Of a stretch of DNA of 64,000 bases, positions 60,073 to 64,000 are shown one piece after another. Source of the stretch: Siphonodentalium dalli (taxonomy: Eukaryota > Mollusca > Scaphopoda > Gadilida > Siphonodentaliidae); contig CP136062.1 of the NCBI GenBank assembly GCA_032622095.1, forward strand, positions 202,831,959 through 202,895,958. Direction: 5' to 3'. The stretch's first letter is position 1, and each line of letters starts with the position of its first letter. The notes under the pieces are model-generated. The model searched no databases. It was not told the origin of the DNA and saw nothing but the letters and a program-made list of their open reading frames with translations. The translations under genes were made by a program, and so were the position numbers.

Positions 60073-60222
60073 TTATAATTTGAATACATCGATTATCCGT
60101 TGGATCCGACGGCTGCAAACTGGACAGTTCTTAGATATTCTGGCACATTCTGGGTAGCATACCATTTGTGCATCACATTCCCAAAAGACTGCCAATAACA
60201 TGATCCATACAGATGATGCATT
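60073..60222 (-). pseudogene. damaged RING-finger last exon (RNF34/RFFL- or IAP-like)
   Basis: A good acceptor (tttttattccattttcag) precedes 150 nt ending in a stop at 60075-60073. One frame gives CIICMDHVIGSLL. After a +1 shift in a GGG run the other frame gives ECDAQMVCYPECARISKNCP then VCSRRIQRIIDVFKL. This is the C3HC4 RING spacing (C-x2-C ... C-x-H-x3-C-x2-C ... C-P-x-C), but the His position has been disrupted by an apparent 3-nt insertion (CDAQ instead of C-G-H). The C-terminal VFK ending is like RNF34/RFFL E3 ubiquitin ligases. Frameshift plus lost zinc ligand indicate a pseudogene. No other exon of this gene was identified nearby. Confidence 0.65.
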
Positions 60223-60394
60223 CTGAAAATGGAATAAAAACTCAATGGATACTTTTCTATATGCCTAAAAGATCTTTCTTGCATGCTTTCTATATATAAA
60301 CATAATATTGTGAGTGATCATTTTTGTTCTATTCAAATTCATAAAATGGTAATCAGTAGAAAAACAAAGCTATGTATGGCTGTATTTGCTTAAA

Positions 60395-60571
60395 ATGCCA
60401 TGTGATATTAGCAGCTGTGTCGAAACGAGAAAAAAGCACGCCTTTGCTAGAAATCAAATAACATTTGTTAGAGTTAATCTTGCTTACATGCAGAATGGTG
60501 ATGTGGAATATCATCTAGGGGGGATACCTCTTGAAATAAAAAAAAATGTAAATGGTGTCGTAAAACATTAA
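60395..60571 (+). CDS. hypothetical short ORF
   Basis: 58 codons from ATG to TAA (MPCDISSCVETRKKHAFARN start), protein-like in composition within AT-rich DNA. Family not recognised. It may be a terminal exon or chance. Confidence 0.2.
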   Translation: MPCDISSCVETRKKHAFARNQITFVRVNLAYMQNGDVEYHLGGIPLEIKKNVNGVVKH

Positions 60572-61031
60572 TGCTCAAATCACAATCATAGCCTAGTATT
60601 TTCTATTGTTTATATATAAGTCATAATTCCCGCATAAGCCTGTGTATAGCATTTATTTTTTCATCTTTTTTTAAAAACTTTTCATTCTTACCTTGTGTCT
60701 TTCTTCAGCCCCTCATTGACATTTTTCAACAACAACTGAACTTTGTACCCTGTACTATATTTGTTTTCTTTTTTGAGTGGGCTTCACTACAAAGGGTTAA
60801 CTTCTGTTCCAATGGCTATTTTAACTTTTTGAATTGATAGAAAATGGGTGTGCTGTATTTTTATGTAAAAACAGATACGGATACTGATCAATCGGGGCTC
60901 AGTGTCTATTTTATTATCTCTTATAGTTTCCCCCACATCCGTTGGAGGTCGCTCCAAGCTATATTCACACCAGTGTAACTTTAAGTGACAGCCATTTTTC
61001 ACGGAATAACTAACTCCCTATATTTCTTCAG

Positions 61032-61270
61032 AATTACTCCCAATGGAATATAAATGTGTCAAAAACAAAAGCACCTGGGTGGTTTTTTATTTATTACCTA
61101 TCATATTGGAATCTTATGGAAGGCTGCACAAGATTGTTTCCGTTGAAACTCCTGGATTCTGTGAGGTCATTGTGTCCAGGCCAGAACAGCTGACCACCAG
61201 GCATATGGCTTTTTTTATAACAGGGAAAACAAAAATCTTCAGCTCTGCAAGTGTGACCCAAGATAACTAG
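61032..61270 (+). CDS. candidate terminal exon, unknown family
   Basis: 'tccctatatttcttcag' is a good acceptor at 61031. The open frame then runs 78 codons to TAG, containing YGRLHKIVSVETPGFCEVIV. Composition and GC content are more coding-like than the surroundings. No domain is recognised and no upstream exon was found. It could belong to the same unknown locus as 60395-60571. Confidence 0.35.
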
Positions 61271-61807
61271 ATATGAATATATATTGATTTAGTTAACCAA
61301 AGACTTGCACTTTTCAATTTGCTGAAGCATTTTCTTAAATGTGCCTAAGTTTAATATTAATAACTTTCAAATGGCCATTGAAATTTACAAGATTTACTTT
61401 AAAGAGTATAAACATCTATATTATTCATAACAAAGTAATTACAATATAATAAACATATATGATATGGAAGGGATTTTTGGCTGATGTAAGTGAAAGAATA
61501 CACCAGAAAACAAGGATAACCACACCATGCATAAGAGAGTCAATGAATGGACTAAGAGATCAGGCTGTGAAAATTCCCGAAAACACTTTAAATAACTTCC
61601 ATGGATCAAAATGCGAAAAAGCTGTTTTATGGTTTAGGTTAAAATGGTGCAAATGTTTTCATGCGATCAGTTCAAACGTTTTAGTGTATACTGTTCTCAA
61701 TATCAAGCCTAGGTCTTGAATTATTTTAATCTGACAGATTGACATTTGGGGGAACTTTTTATGCAAATAGGTCTAGCAGGGAATTCGCCTTTAAATCGCT
61801 CCGAGTC
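61271..61807. other. spacer with one weak ORF
   Basis: A frame at 61459-61719 (+) of 86 codons has no recognisable domain. Nothing else is supported. Confidence 0.25.
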
Positions 61808-61870
61808 ATAGTTACGCCATTGTAACCCATAGTTACGCCATTGTAACCCATAGTTACGCCATTGTAACCT
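61808..61870. repeat. three copies of a 21-bp minisatellite
   Basis: The unit 'atagttacgccattgtaacc' plus c starts at 61808, 61829 and 61850 with at most one change. Confidence 0.9.
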
Positions 61871-62069
61871 ATACTCCACCAGCTCAAAACCTGGGAACTG
61901 TCTTATGTGCTGAAAGGGAAGTTTATAACATTGAAAAAAACAATGCAGCGAATATATTTCTTAACCTATTCATTAACACTGTATTGATTGATTGATTTAT
62001 TTATTGTTTATTTGACCCAACGCCGCAATTAAGTGGCGAATACAGAGTACTAATTAACATATATACATA

Positions 62070-62855
62070 CTAGAAGGTGACCCGACTTCGTCCGGGCTTT
62101 GACCTTGAATTGACCATTTTGAAGGTCAAGGTCAGGTGGGGTCAAACACCAACACCCCAAAAATGGTGGAAATCGGCCCAGCGGATACCGGGAAATCGGC
62201 TCAACGGATACCGAGATACCCTATGCATCAAATTTCGTCCGTAAAAATCCGCCAGTTTAACCCGATTTGATTTCCACTCAAGTATATAAACGCGCCTCAT
62301 ATACACACGCTCATTAATTATCAAGTTTCAACGTAAAGATAAATTACCATTGGTGCCCGAGATATCGCCAAGACGTCTGAAACAGTCAAATGCATCGGCC
62401 GGTTAAGCGTTAACGTGATCTAACGTTGTGACCTCTAACGACGTCATAGAAGTTACGCATTGTTTTTATCCTGATGGAAGATAGTACCACTTCTTCTTGA
62501 TAATTGAGGCAGATAACTAAAACGGATACATACGCATTATATATCGTTGGAAAGAGGAAACACGAAAGATTCTCACAGTGTCATTATTATGACTGGCATT
62601 TTATTATTCGCGCTGTTTCGAATCGATTTGTAAGCACCGAACTCAAATGAAAGTCCCGTAACACAGCGTAAAAACAGATTTGACCTCGGCACGTGAAAAG
62701 TTGACCTCGGATCTGAAAATTAATAGGCCCATGCCACCCCCCGGCCGAAAATACCCCCACATACCAAGTTTCATCGAAATCGGCTCGGCCGTTTTCGAGT
62801 CCATCGCGATCACACACACAGACACACACACAGATCTTCCAAAATATATAATAGA
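62070..62855 (-). mobile_element. Helitron-like element 4 (non-autonomous)
   Basis: Read on the minus strand it starts TCTATTATATATTTTGGAAG after an A (62855) and ends CTAG at 62073-62070 before a T. The hairpin CCCGGACGAAGTCGGG lies 7 nt before the CTAG. The termini are the same as elements 2 and 3, but the interior shares only parts ('gatgaaacttggtatgtggg', GGTCAAGGTC). As a solo insertion it confirms the boundaries inferred from the tandem trio. Confidence 0.8.
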
Positions 62856-62921
62856 TATTTACATAAAGTGGCCACTGTTGTCTGGCTTGCCATTTTCATA
62901 TGGCAGAAGTGTATAGTTGTA

Positions 62922-63560
62922 CTATCATCATCAACATCATCATCATCATTATCATCATCACCATTATCATCATCATTGTAATCGTCATCATCGTCATCAT
63001 CGTCATCATCGTCATCGTCGTCATCATGGTCATCATCGCCACAACCATCAGCGTTAGCATCACCATCATTGTCGTCGTCGTCATCAGCATCATCATCATT
63101 GTCGTCGTCATCGTTATCATCGCCCTCATGAACATCAGCATACGCATCAGCATCACCATCATCGTAATGATCATCGCCATCAGACATCATCGCCATACTA
63201 ATCATCTTCGCCATCATAGTCATTTTCATAGTCATAGTCAACATCATCATCGGCATCGGTATCATCAGCATCATCATCATCAACATCATCGCCATCACCA
63301 TCACCATCGCTATTCGAAACAACATCATCATCGGCATCGGTATCATCGCCATCATCATCATCAACATCATCACCATCACCATCGCTATTCGAAACAATAT
63401 CATCATTACCATGTACCACCATAGTTATCGTCATATTCCATATCTCGGCCTCGTCATTATTATCCTCGTCGTCATCCGCGTCTAAATAACGTCACGGTGT
63501 CGTAGTCGTCGTCACCGCCATCGTAATATCTTCGCTCTCGTTACCATCAGCGGCATAGTC
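62922..63560. repeat. long degenerate ATC-rich microsatellite
   Basis: Mostly ATC/GTC triplets with an embedded ~84-bp tandem duplication near 63290-63400 ('ccatcgctattcgaaacaa' occurs twice). The 200-codon Met/Asp frame and the 174-codon Ile/His frame are translations of the repeat. Confidence 0.95.
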
Positions 63561-63593
63561 ACATTCTTTAATAGAAAATAGATAGAAACATCT

Positions 63594-63848
63594 TCAGATT
63601 GACACCATTCTGCGCGAGGGGGATTTCTTGTGTTCATTAGTGAATGAGATAAGATAATTAAAAACGGAATCCAGCACGCGTGCCGTGATTCCATCTTTTA
63701 CAATCAACCACAATTCCACATTATTCCGCCTTTTATATTCAGCCCAATAAGTCTCCAATGCCCTTTGATTGTCAAACGCCTCAATCAGTGGATGGTATGT
63801 GGTCAAATTTAATATAATGAAAAAAGAATTCCCAGATTTCCATTTCAA
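63594..63848 (-). CDS. hypothetical ORF at the right edge
   Basis: 84 codons with balanced composition (contains NQRALETYWAEYKRRNNVEL), more protein-like than neighbouring frames. Not recognised. It may be an exon of a gene extending beyond the window, or a transposon relic. The remaining sequence to 64000 shows nothing further. Confidence 0.3.
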   Translation of the reverse strand: MKWKSGNSFFIILNLTTYHPLIEAFDNQRALETYWAEYKRRNNVELWLIVKDGITARVLDSVFNYLISFTNEHKKSPSRRMVSI

Positions 63849-64000
63849 AGAGGAGACAATCTGTAATTAACTTCCGCCACTACCAGCAGACGATAGTTTC
63901 TGGTAGGATATTAGGCGGGATAATTCTTCCTATTGAAACAAGCGCTATTCATTGCCGTTGCCTGGGTGCTGATAAATCAGGGGTGCTGCGAAATAGAGTT

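Noticed and set aside
62810-63424. Long Met/Asp-rich (200 codons) and Ile/His-rich (174 codons) ORFs
   Set aside because: They are translations of an ATC triplet microsatellite on both strands.
1-64000. tRNA, rRNA or snRNA genes
   Set aside because: Scanning by eye for box A/B or rRNA landmarks gave nothing convincing. A covariance-model search would be needed.

Overview
The window looks like nuclear DNA of a metazoan, probably a marine invertebrate and possibly a mollusc. This rests on spliced eukaryotic exons, a secreted trypsin-like protease, several non-LTR retrotransposon relics, Helitron-like elements rich in GACCTTGACC, and CTGTCTG-type dispersed repeats. The taxon is inference only. 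There is no operon structure, no CRISPR and no bacterial or phage gene set. Most of the window is mobile DNA.

Layout. 0.2-7.4 kb: fragments of a G/C-rich repeat holding a 648-bp TIR element (502-1149), a decayed gene at 2369-5217 that joins SAP-like, B-family DNA polymerase-like and superfamily 1 helicase parts, then two tandem arrays (5216-7430). 7.6-17.6 kb: one host gene on the minus strand, a secreted trypsin-like serine protease. Its first exon (17591-17027), Thr-rich linker exon (8460-8392) and activation/His exon (7734-7566) join in matching phase. Its first intron holds a probable Mutator-like MITE, a LINE fragment and several hairpins. 18-24.6 kb: mostly non-coding, with a nested palindrome (20991-21481) and three head-to-tail Helitron-like elements (22291-24196).

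24.8-58 kb is dominated by three mirror-image TIR elements of foldback type. FB1 (24780-34047) has arms carrying ATGGCGGCC subrepeats and a perfect-looking 3 x 1448 bp triplication. FB2 (35611-53395) is a 17.8-kb element with an exact 8-bp target duplication; nearly all of it is a 527-bp satellite, about 27.6 monomers forward then 6 monomers reversed, with higher-order duplications inside. FB3 (55494-57979) has arms of an approximately 120-bp repeat, forward then reversed. All three combine short TIRs, tandem arrays inside the arms and a switch of orientation, and this shared design is the most interesting feature of the window.

58-64 kb: a LINE 3' half on the plus strand, a damaged RING-finger last exon (60222-60073, minus), a few unrecognised exon-like ORFs, a fourth Helitron-like element (62070-62855, minus) and a long ATC-rich microsatellite. 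Only the protease is a confident host gene. Everything else coding is either a transposon relic or a weak candidate.
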